A DNA stretch of 64,000 nucleotides from contig JAAXHG010000132.1 of NCBI GenBank assembly GCA_012270995.1, positions 84,208 to 148,207 on the forward strand. The letters are read 5' to 3'. This document shows, one piece after another, positions 1 through 7,915 of this stretch. Position 1 is the stretch's first letter. Each line of letters starts with the position of its first letter. The stretch comes from Vicinamibacteraceae bacterium (GTDB lineage Bacteria; Acidobacteriota; Thermoanaerobaculia; Multivoradales; Multivoraceae). The notes under the pieces were generated by a model. That model made no database searches and was not told the origin of the DNA. It saw only the letters and a list, made by a program, of their open reading frames with translations. The position numbers and the translations under genes are program-made.

Positions 1-3000
1 TTCCTGATTCCCGAACCCCTGCTCTCGGCCGTCGAGCAGGCCGACCGTTTCGACGGTGCGGCGACCGATCTTCCCGGTCACTGGGACGCTTTGGCGCGGT
101 TTCGCCGCCTGTTCGAGGGGCTCGCCCTGGGAGCGACCGTTGAAATGGTGCCCTTTCTCTCGGGCATCCGGATCTTCACCGGCGCAGCCCTGAGCCTGCA
201 GCTCCGGAAGAAAGCCGACGGCATCAGGTTCGACCCCGTGCTGTTCAGCGCCAGGCCGGGGAATGAAGCGTCAGAGGACGGAAGGCCGGTCTCAGAGGAG
301 GACGGCGTTCTTCCCGCGGATCTACTGCGGTCGTTCCAGCGTGACGGGCGGACTGGGTTCTCTGCGTTCCCCACGGCCAAGGGGACCTACCTGCTCGGGC
401 CGAACTCCTACCTGGTTGTGGACGACGCCTTGAAGACCGCCCTCGAAGTTGTCCGCGAGAAACAACAGGCGCCGCCCGAAGAGCGCCGGGGCTTCGCCGC
501 CAATCCGCGCGCGGCGATCTCGGAGCGCCTGACCCAAGAGTTAGGCAGAGCTGATTCGGCAGCCGACCCAACGGAAATCGCCGAGACCGTTGGAGAGCTT
601 ACGTCACGGCTCTTTGTTGAAACGCCCGAGTACGCTCTGCGAGCGGTCGAGGTTCAGGCGTGGGAACCTCCGGCGTTCGACTTCCTGCCCCGCCTTCCCC
701 GTGCCCGCTGGCCCGAGCGCTTCACGATCGAAATCGGTGGGCGGCAGGTCGAACTGACACCTGCTGCCGCGACCGATCTCGAAACGCACCTTCGGAGCGC
801 GGGCCTGAATGGCAAGCCCTTCGTGGCGTTCCGCGGCTCGCACTTCCCGGCAACGGCCCAAGTACGCGAAGAGCTTGCCATTCAGCTGGCCAGCCTTGGC
901 CGCGAAGACCAGGAATCGCCAACGCGCCACGCAAGAGCCGAGGATGAGCCCGGCCGCGTCGAGGCCCCGGACCTTGTGGGAGGGTTCGACGACGACGAAC
1001 GGTGCACGGAGATCGAACCGCGGGGCGACTTCGGGAAGGACGTCGAATGGCCGGCCCGCCTCACGTCCCAGCCGTTCCCTCATCAGTTCACCTGTTTCCG
1101 CTGGCTCGTCGAGTCCTGGGCGGCGGGTCAGCCCGGCGTCCTGAACGCGGACGATCAGGGCCTCGGAAAGACGGTGGAAACACTGGCGTTTCTCGCGTGG
1201 CTGCAGGACGTGCCGGAGTCGGCGGAGGAAGACACCGCCGCAAGGCGTCGGGATCCCATCCTGGTCGTGGCGCCTACCGGTCTGCTCCGCACTTGGGAAA
1301 CGGAGGTCACGAAGCACCTGGACGAGCGCGGCCTGTACGCGGCGCATCGAGTCTACGGGAACTCTCTGAAGGCGCACCGTGTACGCGGCCTCCCCGGCGT
1401 CGATACGGACGACGGCCGCTGCCGCCTTCACTTCGAGCAAGTCCGGGCCGCCGGCGACAGGAACCTCGGCCACCGGCAGTGGTTGCTCACGACCTACCAG
1501 ACGCTGACGAACTACCAGCACAGCTTTCGCCGACTCCGCTTCTCCGCCGTCGTGTTCGACGAGATCCAGATGCTCAAGAACCCGGCCACGTTACGTGCCC
1601 TGGCGGCCAAGAGGGTCCGAGCGGATTTCCGTGTCGGCCTGACAGGCACGCCGATCGAGAACCGGACGGCCGACCACTGGGCAGTGATGGACGCCCTCGC
1701 CCCCGGCCGGCTCGGCTCGCTCCAGGACTATGTCGCGCGCTACGGCGAGGCCGCGGAGGAAAGCATGCGCGAACTCCACGACAGGCTCTTCGAGCCGCGA
1801 CGCACCTGCCGCGGCAACGAGATGCCGCCCCTGGTGATGAGACGACTCAAGCAGGACACGCTCGGCGGGCTGCCCGCCAAGACCTACCGCCGATACCGCG
1901 AAACGATGCCGGCCGGGCAGACGAAGGCGTACGACGAAGCGCTGGAGCTGGTCCGATCCGGCGAGCAAGGCTCTGCCCTCAGGATGCTGCAGCGGCTGCG
2001 CGCGGTCTCGCTGCACCCGAGCCTCGGGGGAAGCGTGACCGGCACAACCGACGCCTGCATCGAGCACTCCGCCCGGCTCGCCAGGGTCCGGGAAGTTCTT
2101 GACAAGCTCAACGAACGCGGAGAGCGAGCGCTGCTCTTCATCGAGAACCTGGACATACAGGCATTCCTCGCCCAGTGGCTTCGTTCCCGCTACGGACTGC
2201 GCGACGTCCCCGTCATCAACGGCTCCACTCCCGTGAGCAAGCGGCATGAGCAGGTCAGGCGCTTTCAGGAGCGCGACTCGGGAAGAGGCGAGTTCGGTGT
2301 CTTCGTTCTGTCCCCCCGGGCTGCCGGTTTCGGCCTCACGCTGACGGCGGCGACCCACGTGATCCACATCAGCCGCTGGTGGAACCCGGCCGTCGAGGAA
2401 CAGTGCAACGATCGCATCTACCGCATCGGTCAGAGCCGCGACGTGACCGTCCACCTGCCGATGGCGATTCACCCGACGGAGCGCGAACGCTCGTTCGATC
2501 ACGTGCTCGACGCGTTGCTGCAGCGCAAGCGAGAACTGGCGCGGTCGGCTCTGTGGCCACCGGTCACGGCGAAGAGCGACGTCAGCCAGATGATGAAGGC
2601 CATTCTCGGTCCTGGCCAGCCGACTTTGGCTTTGGACCCGCCACCTCGGCCACCGGAACTCCTCTGCCGCCGGACGCTCGACGGCTGGAGCTGGACGCTG
2701 GCGCTCGAAACCCCGGCTGAACTCGGTATCGACGAAGTGCTCTTCGACGGTGAACCGCTCGAACGCTCGGACGAAGAATGGGAGATCTCCTCGTGTGTGG
2801 GAGAGCTGCACGCGAAGACCGCCAACAGCCGGGTACACCCGATCGAACTGTTCGCGGGGAGGCCGCTCATCTTCAAGACGGCGCCGGACTGGGACGGACC
2901 GGGGCGCCGCTGTCGCGGCGTTTCTCGAAGCGGCCGATGCAGGGCAAGCAGTTGCCCTGCAACTACCTCGGAGGGTGAACAAGGTCCGCGTAGGCATTGG

Positions 3001-3036
3001 TCCAGCCCACACCCGCAGGTACACTGGGAAGCTTGA
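1..3036 (+). CDS. SNF2-family helicase/ATPase, 5' end outside window
   Basis: The reading frame is open from base 1, so the gene starts upstream; a TTG at 91 is only an internal candidate. The helicase core is clear: Walker A DDQGLGKT near 1150-1173, motif II DEIQ near 1557-1570, the GTPIENR block near 1650, and motifs V-VI with AGFGLTLTAATHVIH and the usual WWNPAVEEQ...DRIYRIGQ stretch near 2330-2440. Such ATP-dependent DNA translocases occur in bacterial defence clusters, and the toxin-antitoxin genes that follow fit an accessory region. The roughly 350 residues before the helicase core match no domain I recognise. The C-terminus after about base 2900 turns Arg/Ser-rich and unlike a folded protein, while another frame becomes protein-like there (see 2905-3364). 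The helicase family is secure; the cellular role is not. Confidence 0.85.
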   Translation, partial: FLIPEPLLSAVEQADRFDGAATDLPGHWDALARFRRLFEGLALGATVEMVPFLSGIRIFTGAALSLQLRKKADGIRFDPVLFSARPGNEASEDGRPVSEEDGVLPADLLRSFQRDGRTGFSAFPTAKGTYLLGPNSYLVVDDALKTALEVVREKQQAPPEERRGFAANPRAAISERLTQELGRADSAADPTEIAETVGELTSRLFVETPEYALRAVEVQAWEPPAFDFLPRLPRARWPERFTIEIGGRQVELTPAAATDLETHLRSAGLNGKPFVAFRGSHFPATAQVREELAIQLASLGREDQESPTRHARAEDEPGRVEAPDLVGGFDDDERCTEIEPRGDFGKDVEWPARLTSQPFPHQFTCFRWLVESWAAGQPGVLNADDQGLGKTVETLAFLAWLQDVPESAEEDTAARRRDPILVVAPTGLLRTWETEVTKHLDERGLYAAHRVYGNSLKAHRVRGLPGVDTDDGRCRLHFEQVRAAGDRNLGHRQWLLTTYQTLTNYQHSFRRLRFSAVVFDEIQMLKNPATLRALAAKRVRADFRVGLTGTPIENRTADHWAVMDALAPGRLGSLQDYVARYGEAAEESMRELHDRLFEPRRTCRGNEMPPLVMRRLKQDTLGGLPAKTYRRYRETMPAGQTKAYDEALELVRSGEQGSALRMLQRLRAVSLHPSLGGSVTGTTDACIEHSARLARVREVLDKLNERGERALLFIENLDIQAFLAQWLRSRYGLRDVPVINGSTPVSKRHEQVRRFQERDSGRGEFGVFVLSPRAAGFGLTLTAATHVIHISRWWNPAVEEQCNDRIYRIGQSRDVTVHLPMAIHPTERERSFDHVLDALLQRKRELARSALWPPVTAKSDVSQMMKAILGPGQPTLALDPPPRPPELLCRRTLDGWSWTLALETPAELGIDEVLFDGEPLERSDEEWEISSCVGELHAKTANSRVHPIELFAGRPLIFKTAPDWDGPGRRCRGVSRSGRCRASSCPATTSEGEQGPRRHWSSPHPQVHWEA

Positions 3037-3364
3037 GGCTGGCAGACGCTTGGTCTCGATACCGCTCCGCGATTTCCGCGACTACGACACGCTGTCGCGG
3101 CCCTCTCCGGCCGCAAGGCATCTTCGCGTGGACATCGGGCCGTACACGCTCAAGGTCGTTCGCATAACTGCTGAGGACTGTCGCGAGGCCCACGCTTGCC
3201 GCGGACCTTCCGCCCCGCGGAGCGATGAGCAAGATGGCCCAGGCACCGCCTTGGACGAACCGCGCACTCCGAAGGTCCCCGCAGGCGGCGACGGGAGATT
3301 CAAGGCTTGGGCGATGCGTGTGCTGAAGCGAGTCCGGGATTGGCTCGGCATCCGGCGCAAGTGA
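2905..3364 (+). pseudogene. Displaced C-terminus of the SNF2 helicase in the next frame
   Basis: If one G is removed from the GGGG run at 2901-2904, the helicase frame passes directly from ...DWDGPG into AAVAAFLEAADAGQAV and stays open to a TGA at 3362-3364. This extension has a normal residue mix (for example LVSIPLRDFRDYDTLSR and a basic end RVRDWLGIRRK), unlike the Arg/Ser-rich tail of the annotated frame. I read it as the true C-terminal part, displaced by a one-base insertion or a sequencing error in a homopolymer. A separate small gene is less likely because no good start or ribosome site lies just upstream. Confidence 0.5.
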
Positions 3365-3484
3365 ACTGAGACAGGAGGCCGAATGACGCCGTCGAGTTGA
3401 ACGGCGGCGAGAGCTGCCGGTGCCACGGGCTACCGGAGAACCTGGCGCCAGCCGGCTTCTCGCTCAAGGGACGCCATTGCCTCA

Positions 3485-3548
3485 GACGCCGCCCTCTGCC
3501 CAGGCATGAAGGTCGCCGTGATGGGCGGCTGCAACGAACCTCGCGGGA
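3485..3548 (+). pseudogene. Fragment of a CoA-transferase-like gene
   Basis: One frame reads PGMKVAVMGGCNEPRG, nearly identical to PGMKVAVLGGCNEPRG in the intact CoA transferase at 4737-6023. Over the 14 codons 3506-3547 versus 4818-4859, 36 of 42 bases match, and the differences include several third-position changes, so this looks like a diverged paralogue rather than a recent copy. The match ends abruptly at 3548, exactly where the putative IS terminus begins. I infer a paralogous gene that was interrupted and mostly lost. Confidence 0.5.
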
Positions 3549-3603
3549 TGTCAATGGCAACCGAAAACTGCACACTTGTGGCAACTGAGAACTGCACGCT
3601 TGT
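3549..3603. mobile_element. Solo end of an insertion sequence, IS21-like
   Basis: Starting with TGTCAAT at 3549, two directly adjacent 24-bp repeats (3556-3579 and 3580-3603) match at 21 of 24 positions and share the core AACTGCAC. IS21-family ends are known to begin with TGT and to carry several tandem copies of about 20 bp that bind the transposase. No istA or istB gene and no second end are visible nearby, so this would be a leftover terminus. It sits at the break point of the CoA-transferase fragment. Family assignment is tentative. Confidence 0.4.
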
Positions 3604-3837
3604 TCCGGGGCGGTAGCGGCTGGATCAGGCGTCCGGAGTAGTGGCGCGGGCCTCCCGTGTCGGCCGTAGGGAGCGGAGCTTCTTCGCCGTCAACCGGCCG
3701 CCGTCGACACAAGCCGTCACGCGACGACCGTGGAACCGAACTCGAGAGGGACATGATCGCCCTCCTTGGCCGCGACTCGTCGCCGCGCCAGCCGGGAGCG
3801 GGTCCGCCAAGATAGACTTCGGCTCGTGTCAGCAACC
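3604..3837. other. Non-coding or decayed stretch, no clear gene
   Basis: No open frame here reads like a complete protein. On the minus strand a short frame (about 3625-3810) contains RRVTACVDGGRL, vaguely like a transposase piece, which would suit the adjacent IS end, but the support is too weak to call. The rest looks like decayed DNA between the IS end and the toxin-antitoxin pair. Confidence 0.3.
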
Positions 3838-4095
3838 ATGAGCCATGGATCCGAGGCCCGGTCGGACAAGCCGGGGACTTCGATGGGCGGGAAGATCATC
3901 GACAGGAACCCCGGCATTCTCGGCGGCACGCCAGTCTTCACTGGAACCCGGGTTCCTGTGCGGATTCTGATGGAGCATCTCGAAGCGGGCGACCGGCTCG
4001 ATGACTTCCTGAAGGACTACCCCACCGTGACCAGGAAACAGGCGGTGGCGTTGCTCGAACGGATGACGGCGCAACTGGTGCGCGACGTCGAGTGA
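3838..4095 (+). CDS. DUF433-family antitoxin
   Basis: After a short N-terminal lead the protein carries the whole DUF433 signature: IIDRNPGILGGTPVFTGTRV, followed by LMEHLEAGDRLDDFLKDYPTV and a final helix with QAVALLE. This winged-helix fold is typical of small DNA-binding antitoxins paired with DUF5615 toxins. I chose the ATG at 3838; the ATG at 3883 lies just before the conserved core and is equally possible, while the upstream GTG/ATG-like starts give an Arg-rich lead. The stop overlaps the start of the next gene (GTGA at 4092-4095), so the two are translationally coupled. Most likely it neutralises the product of 4092-4418 and represses its own promoter. Confidence 0.85.
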   Translation: MSHGSEARSDKPGTSMGGKIIDRNPGILGGTPVFTGTRVPVRILMEHLEAGDRLDDFLKDYPTVTRKQAVALLERMTAQLVRDVE

Positions 4096-4418
4096 GGGTG
4101 CTGCTCGACGAATCCGTGCCAAGGCGACTCGGGGCGACGTTCCCGAACTCGTTTGAAGTACACACGGTGCAGCAAATGGGCTGGGCGGGCTACTTGAACG
4201 GTCGCCTGCTGCGCCTTGCCGCGGAACACGGGTTCGGTGCCCTGGTCACGGTGGACCGGGGCTTCGAGTACGAGCAGAACCTCCACGAACTTCCTATCCC
4301 CGTCGTCATCATGATCGCTCGGCGTACCCGGTTGCAGGAACTGCAACCCCTGGTCGGGAAAGTGGTCGCTCTTCTGTCCGCGAACGCCGAACGCCGTATC
4401 CACCGCGTCGACGCCTGA
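4092..4418 (+). CDS. DUF5615 PIN-like toxin
   Basis: A 108-residue protein opening MRVLLDESVPRRLG with the DUF5615/Mut7-C-like PIN fold: an early Asp (LLDESVP), a middle helix followed by GALVTVDRGFEYEQN, and PVVIMIARRTRLQEL. In PIN-like nucleases the Asp residues in LLDE and VTVDRGF bind metal, and both are present, so it is probably an active ribonuclease. The GTG start lies inside the stop of the DUF433 gene, the standard arrangement of this toxin-antitoxin class. Family call is firm; the RNA target is unknown. Confidence 0.85.
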   Translation: MRVLLDESVPRRLGATFPNSFEVHTVQQMGWAGYLNGRLLRLAAEHGFGALVTVDRGFEYEQNLHELPIPVVIMIARRTRLQELQPLVGKVVALLSANAERRIHRVDA

Positions 4419-4440
4419 GAACGCTGTCCAGAGCGCGGTT

Positions 4441-4653
4441 CTACGTCGCCACCTCGATCTGGGTCGCAGTGGTCTGGGACGGCGGAACCGGGTCGCCATC
4501 GCGGCGCAGACCTTCGAGATGGAACTCGATGGCCTCACGCATTAGCTCGATGACTTCGTAGTGCGTGTCTGCCGCCGCAACGCAGCCCGGGAGATCGGGA
4601 GCGTAGGCAGAGTAGTTGTTGGTCGCCTTCTCGATGACGATCGTGTACTTCAC
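4441..4653 (-). CDS. HicB-family antitoxin, orphan
   Basis: The 70-residue protein begins MKYTIVIEKATNNYSAYAPD and continues LPGCVAAADTHYEVIELMREAI, the standard partially degraded RNase H-like HicB fold. It starts at a GTG (4653-4651) preceded by AGGAGAA, a good ribosome site. No HicA-like double-stranded-RNA-binding toxin lies on either side; the neighbours are a DUF5615 toxin on the other strand and the CoA transferase. It is shorter than HicB proteins that carry a C-terminal DNA-binding domain, and no such domain is visible. It may be a free-standing HicB-like protein or the survivor of a lost pair. Confidence 0.8.
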   Translation of the reverse strand: MKYTIVIEKATNNYSAYAPDLPGCVAAADTHYEVIELMREAIEFHLEGLRRDGDPVPPSQTTATQIEVAT

Positions 4654-4736
4654 GGGGTTCTCCTGAGGCCCGCCTGCTTGAGAATGCTGTTCCGGGTACC
4701 CGGCCGCAAGCCCTTGCTCAGCTTACCCTTCCGAGG

Positions 4737-6023
4737 GTGACTGTCGTTCGGGCTACGCTACGGGCCGCGATGGAGAAACTCGCTCCCGAGCAGGTCGGCG
4801 CGCTGCTCCGCCCGGGCATGAAGGTCGCGGTCCTGGGCGGCTGCAACGAGCCGCGCGGCATCGCCGCGGCGCTCCACGACCGGCCCGAGTCGACCGCCGG
4901 CGTGGAGTTCACGGTTACCCGCATCCCTGGCATCGCCTCGCCGACCCTTGCGCCCTGGGCCGGCGCGACGGTGCGGAGCTTCTTCGTCACGCCCGAGATG
5001 CGCGCCGGCTTCGAGGCCGGCGCCGTCCGCTTCGTGCCGATGCAGTACCGGCACGTCTGGGACGACCTCGTGGCGGCGCCCTTCGACCTGGCCATCGCCC
5101 AGTTCACGCCGCCGGACGGGAACGGCGACTGCTCGCTCGGCATCGGCGCCGGGTTCCTGCCGGCGCTGCTGAACCGCTCGGAGATCCCCTTCGTCGCGGA
5201 ATGGAACCGCTCCCTGCCCCGGCTACCGGGCGCCCCGACCGTGCAGGCCGGCCGCTTCGAGTACGTGGTCGAGACCGACGTCGAACCGCCCACGCTTGCC
5301 GGTCGGAGCGGCCCCGTCGCCGAGCGCATCGGCGCCCTGGTGGCTGAACTGATCCGCAACGGCGACTGCATCGAGACCGGCGTCGGCGCGATCCCGGGAG
5401 CGGTCCTGGCCGCCTTGCACGGTCACCGCGACCTCGGCTTTCACTCCGGCCTGCTGTCCGATGGCGTGATGGATCTCGTGGAAGCCGGGGCCGTCACGGG
5501 CGCCCGCAAGACGATCGACCAGGGGCGCCTGGTCGCGGCGATGGTGCTCGGCTCACCGCGCCTCTACGACTGGGCGAGCCGCTGCGACCTGATCGACCTG
5601 CGCACCGTCGACTACACCCACGACGCGCGGGTGATCGCGAGGCTGGACAACTTCGTCGCGTTGAACTCCGCGGTCGAGGTGGACCTCTTCGGCCAGGTCA
5701 ACTCGGAGATGGTTCGGGGCCGTCAGATCAGCGGCACGGGCGGCGCCGTCGACTTCATGCGCGGCGCGCGGATGTCGGCCGGCGGACGCTCGATCGTCGC
5801 ACTCGAGGCGACCGCCGGCGGAGGCCGCTTCTCCCGCATCGTCCCGGCGCTGCCGCCAGCCCACGCCGCCACCGCGCTCCGCACCGACGCCGACATCTTC
5901 GTCACCGAGTACGGCGTCGCCGAAGTGCGCGGGCTGGATCTCGCGGAGCGCGCGCGGCGGCTGATCCGCATCGCCGCGCCCCAGTTCCGAGAGGAGTTGG
6001 CCTCGGCCGCCACGGCAAGATAG
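4737..6023 (+). CDS. Acetyl-CoA hydrolase/4-hydroxybutyrate CoA-transferase family protein
   Basis: A 428-residue member of the class I CoA-transferase family related to acetyl-CoA hydrolase and 4-hydroxybutyrate CoA-transferase. Visible landmarks are GAIPGAVLAAL, the FHSGLLSDGVMDLVE segment, VDLFGQVNSE (the catalytic Glu that forms the glutamyl-CoA intermediate), SGTGGAVDFMRGA and TEYGVAEVRG near the end. These fit the whole family length. The GTG at 4737 is the earliest start; an ATG at 4770 gives a protein starting MEKLAPEQVG and is also plausible. It would move CoA between short acyl groups. The substrate cannot be read from sequence. A fragment of a paralogue lies upstream at 3485-3548. 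The stop codon is inside a perfect inverted repeat. Confidence 0.85.
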   Translation: MTVVRATLRAAMEKLAPEQVGALLRPGMKVAVLGGCNEPRGIAAALHDRPESTAGVEFTVTRIPGIASPTLAPWAGATVRSFFVTPEMRAGFEAGAVRFVPMQYRHVWDDLVAAPFDLAIAQFTPPDGNGDCSLGIGAGFLPALLNRSEIPFVAEWNRSLPRLPGAPTVQAGRFEYVVETDVEPPTLAGRSGPVAERIGALVAELIRNGDCIETGVGAIPGAVLAALHGHRDLGFHSGLLSDGVMDLVEAGAVTGARKTIDQGRLVAAMVLGSPRLYDWASRCDLIDLRTVDYTHDARVIARLDNFVALNSAVEVDLFGQVNSEMVRGRQISGTGGAVDFMRGARMSAGGRSIVALEATAGGGRFSRIVPALPPAHAATALRTDADIFVTEYGVAEVRGLDLAERARRLIRIAAPQFREELASAATAR

Positions 6024-6049
6024 TTTGTCTTGAAGCAAACTATCTTGCC
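6014..6049. terminator. Perfect 14-bp inverted repeat overlapping the CoA-transferase stop
   Basis: Arms 6014-6027 and 6036-6049 pair perfectly around an 8-nt loop, and the stop codon TAG (6021-6023) lies in the left arm. The arms are unusually AT-rich for this genome. There is no run of T after either arm, so it is not a textbook intrinsic terminator, but its place between convergent genes suits a two-way terminator or mRNA 3'-end protector. An operator site is the alternative. Confidence 0.5.
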
Positions 6050-6194
6050 AGAACGGGCCTTGCGGAGAGGCGAACGGAAGACCGATGCACCGACAGACCC
6101 TCACGGCGCAAGAACTCTGGCGGGAAGATCTGGCAATAGCCGGCGCCGCAGGCGGGTTCCTTGCAGGAGGGCGGTTCGGGGCCGACGAGAGGAC

Positions 6195-6806
6195 CTACGC
6201 CTTGGCGCTCGGCCGCGCCGACACCGCCTGGTGCCAGCGCAGCAGGTTCGGTGTCTCCTCGGTCACCCGGAACTTCGTCACGCGACCGAAGTCGATCCCG
6301 ATCTGCGCCGTGATGTCGGCGATCGAGTACTCGTCCCCGGCAACGAACTCGCGGTCGGCGAGTTCCCTGTCGAGCCAGGCCAGGCGCTTCGCGGCGTGGC
6401 GGCGCTGACCCTCGCCGTAGTCCGGGAACTGCTCGATGCGGTCGGCGAAGTATGGGTGGGTGTTCCGGAACACCTGCATGATCGGCAGGGCGACCTCGAG
6501 TTCCATCCGCCGCTGCCACATCTCGACGCGGGCGGCCTCCTCGGGGTCTTCGCCGCCCATCAGCGCCGGCTCCGGCTGCAACTGCTCGAAGTAGCGGCAG
6601 ATGGCGACCGACTCGGAGATGAAGGTGCCGTCGTCGAGCTCGAGCACGGGCACGCGGCCCATCGGGTTCTTCTTCCGGAAGGGCTCCTGGCGGTTTTCGG
6701 CCGAGCCCAGGTCGACCGGCACGACGGGGACCTCGATGCCCTTCTCGGCCAGAAAGATGCGCACGCGGCGGCAGTTTGGGGCGGTGGCGGCTTCGTGTAG
6801 CTTCAT
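6195..6806 (-). CDS. Glutathione S-transferase family protein
   Basis: The 203-residue protein has an N-terminal thioredoxin-like half (MKLHEAATAPNCRRVRIFLA, then the cis-Pro region MGRVPVLELDDGTFISES for the gamma-glutamyl site) and an all-helical C-terminal half with EFVAGDEYSIADITAQIGID, the usual GST N-capping region. It likely conjugates or reduces small electrophiles with glutathione in the cytoplasm; the organism's own thiol is not known from this window. It is convergent with the CoA transferase and divergent from terC. The residue set is complete for the fold; the substrate is unknown. Confidence 0.9.
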   Translation of the reverse strand: MKLHEAATAPNCRRVRIFLAEKGIEVPVVPVDLGSAENRQEPFRKKNPMGRVPVLELDDGTFISESVAICRYFEQLQPEPALMGGEDPEEAARVEMWQRRMELEVALPIMQVFRNTHPYFADRIEQFPDYGEGQRRHAAKRLAWLDRELADREFVAGDEYSIADITAQIGIDFGRVTKFRVTEETPNLLRWHQAVSARPSAKA

Positions 6807-6871
6807 GGCGTGGGACTATCTCCTGGAGATCTGCTGCTGATGTTCAAGGCTTGGCAATGACGGGGGCGCTG

Positions 6872-6977
6872 CATGGGACCTTGCGCCGCGGGAAAGTAAC
6901 GGAGTGAGTTGCCCGACGCAAGCTCCCGGCGAAGTGGGGACTGGGGCCAGACTCGGAGCGAGCGACGTGTTTGGCGG
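6872..6977. repeat. Structured dispersed repeat, copy A
   Basis: About 105 bp that matches 54377-54481 in order and spacing: a CATG start, a stem of type CTTGCG...CGCAAG, a central AACGGAGTGAGTT-like block, then GTGGGGACTGGGGCCA and a final TTTGGCGG. The stem bases differ between copies but pairing is kept. It lies in the gap between the divergent GST and terC genes and begins about 65 bp upstream of the GST start. It may be a structured RNA element, a regulatory leader or a miniature mobile repeat. Confidence 0.6.
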
Positions 6978-7019
6978 CGGTGTCCGCACCGGGCAGAGGC
7001 TTCGCGAGGAGCCCGCGCG

Positions 7020-7817
7020 ATGACCGAACTCCTGGCCCAGCCGTCGTTCTGGGCGGCCCTGTTCTCGGTGACGCTGATCCAGATCGCACTCGGCGCGGAC
7101 AACCTGATCATCATCACGATCATCGCCAACAAGCTGCCGGAGGCGAGGCGCAGGCAGGCAATCCAGTTGGGACTGCTGCTGGCGATGGCGCTCCGCATCG
7201 TGCTGCTGCTGATCCTGAGCCTGGTGCTCGGAGCGGCGACCACCGAGCTCTGGCACTTCGACGGCAGGCTGCTCGGCGTCCAGATGGCCGGGACCGTGGA
7301 CGGCAAGTCCCTGGTGCTCGCGATCGGCGGGCTCTTCCTGATCTGGAAGGGCGTCAAGGAACTCCGCGTCAAGCTGAAGGCGGTCGAGCACGAAGTTGCC
7401 AGGGCGAACAGGTTCGCCGAGGTGGTCGCGTTGATCGTCGGCATGAACCTCATCTTCTCGGTCGATTCGATCCTCACCGTCGTCGGCATGACGGACATAT
7501 TCGCGGTCATGGTCGGCTCGGTGCTGATCTCGGTGGCGTTGATGCTGGTCTTCGCCGGCCCGATCTCCCGCTTCCTCAGTTCGAACCCCGAGTTCGAGAT
7601 CCTCGGCCTGTTCGTCCTCCTGCTGATCGGCTTCGTACTGATCCTCGAGGCCGGCCACAGCGCTCACATGATCGTCAACGGCTCCCCCACGCCCTACATC
7701 CCGCAGTGGATCGTCATCTTCATCCTGCTTCTGATGTTCGCGCTCGACCTCTACCAGAACTGGTGGGAACGCAAGCGGGACGTCGACACGGTGACGCTGC
7801 ACCGACGGCGGAAGTAA
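7020..7817 (+). CDS. TerC-family integral membrane protein
   Basis: The 265-residue protein from ATG 7020 is preceded by GAGGAG at a proper distance. It contains about seven hydrophobic segments and the TerC signature: LGADNLIIITIIANKLPE in the first helix pair, and MNLIFSVDSILTVVGMT in the middle, with the conserved acidic residues in membrane helices thought to bind metal. TerC proteins are linked to tellurite resistance and, in several bacteria, to manganese export that metallates secreted proteins. The substrate here is inferred only from the family. The structured repeat lies directly upstream. Confidence 0.9.
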   Translation: MTELLAQPSFWAALFSVTLIQIALGADNLIIITIIANKLPEARRRQAIQLGLLLAMALRIVLLLILSLVLGAATTELWHFDGRLLGVQMAGTVDGKSLVLAIGGLFLIWKGVKELRVKLKAVEHEVARANRFAEVVALIVGMNLIFSVDSILTVVGMTDIFAVMVGSVLISVALMLVFAGPISRFLSSNPEFEILGLFVLLLIGFVLILEAGHSAHMIVNGSPTPYIPQWIVIFILLLMFALDLYQNWWERKRDVDTVTLHRRRK

Positions 7818-7915
7818 GGGAAGGCCGACCGGCGCTTGCCGGTGTACGATCGTCGGCCTCGCGTCCAGGTCCCGACCGGCGATGCCGACGGGGCTTTGAA
7901 GCCACTGGAACCACC

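Noticed and set aside
1591..3024. Long minus-strand open frame (477 codons) opposite the SNF2 helicase
   Set aside because: It is the antisense of a gene with clear helicase motifs; composition is Arg/Ala/Val-rich without any motif. Long shadow frames are normal in GC-rich DNA.
4692..4703. 12-bp palindrome CCGGGTACCCGG before the CoA transferase
   Set aside because: Short GC-rich palindromes are frequent in such DNA and no second site or conserved spacing supports an operator.
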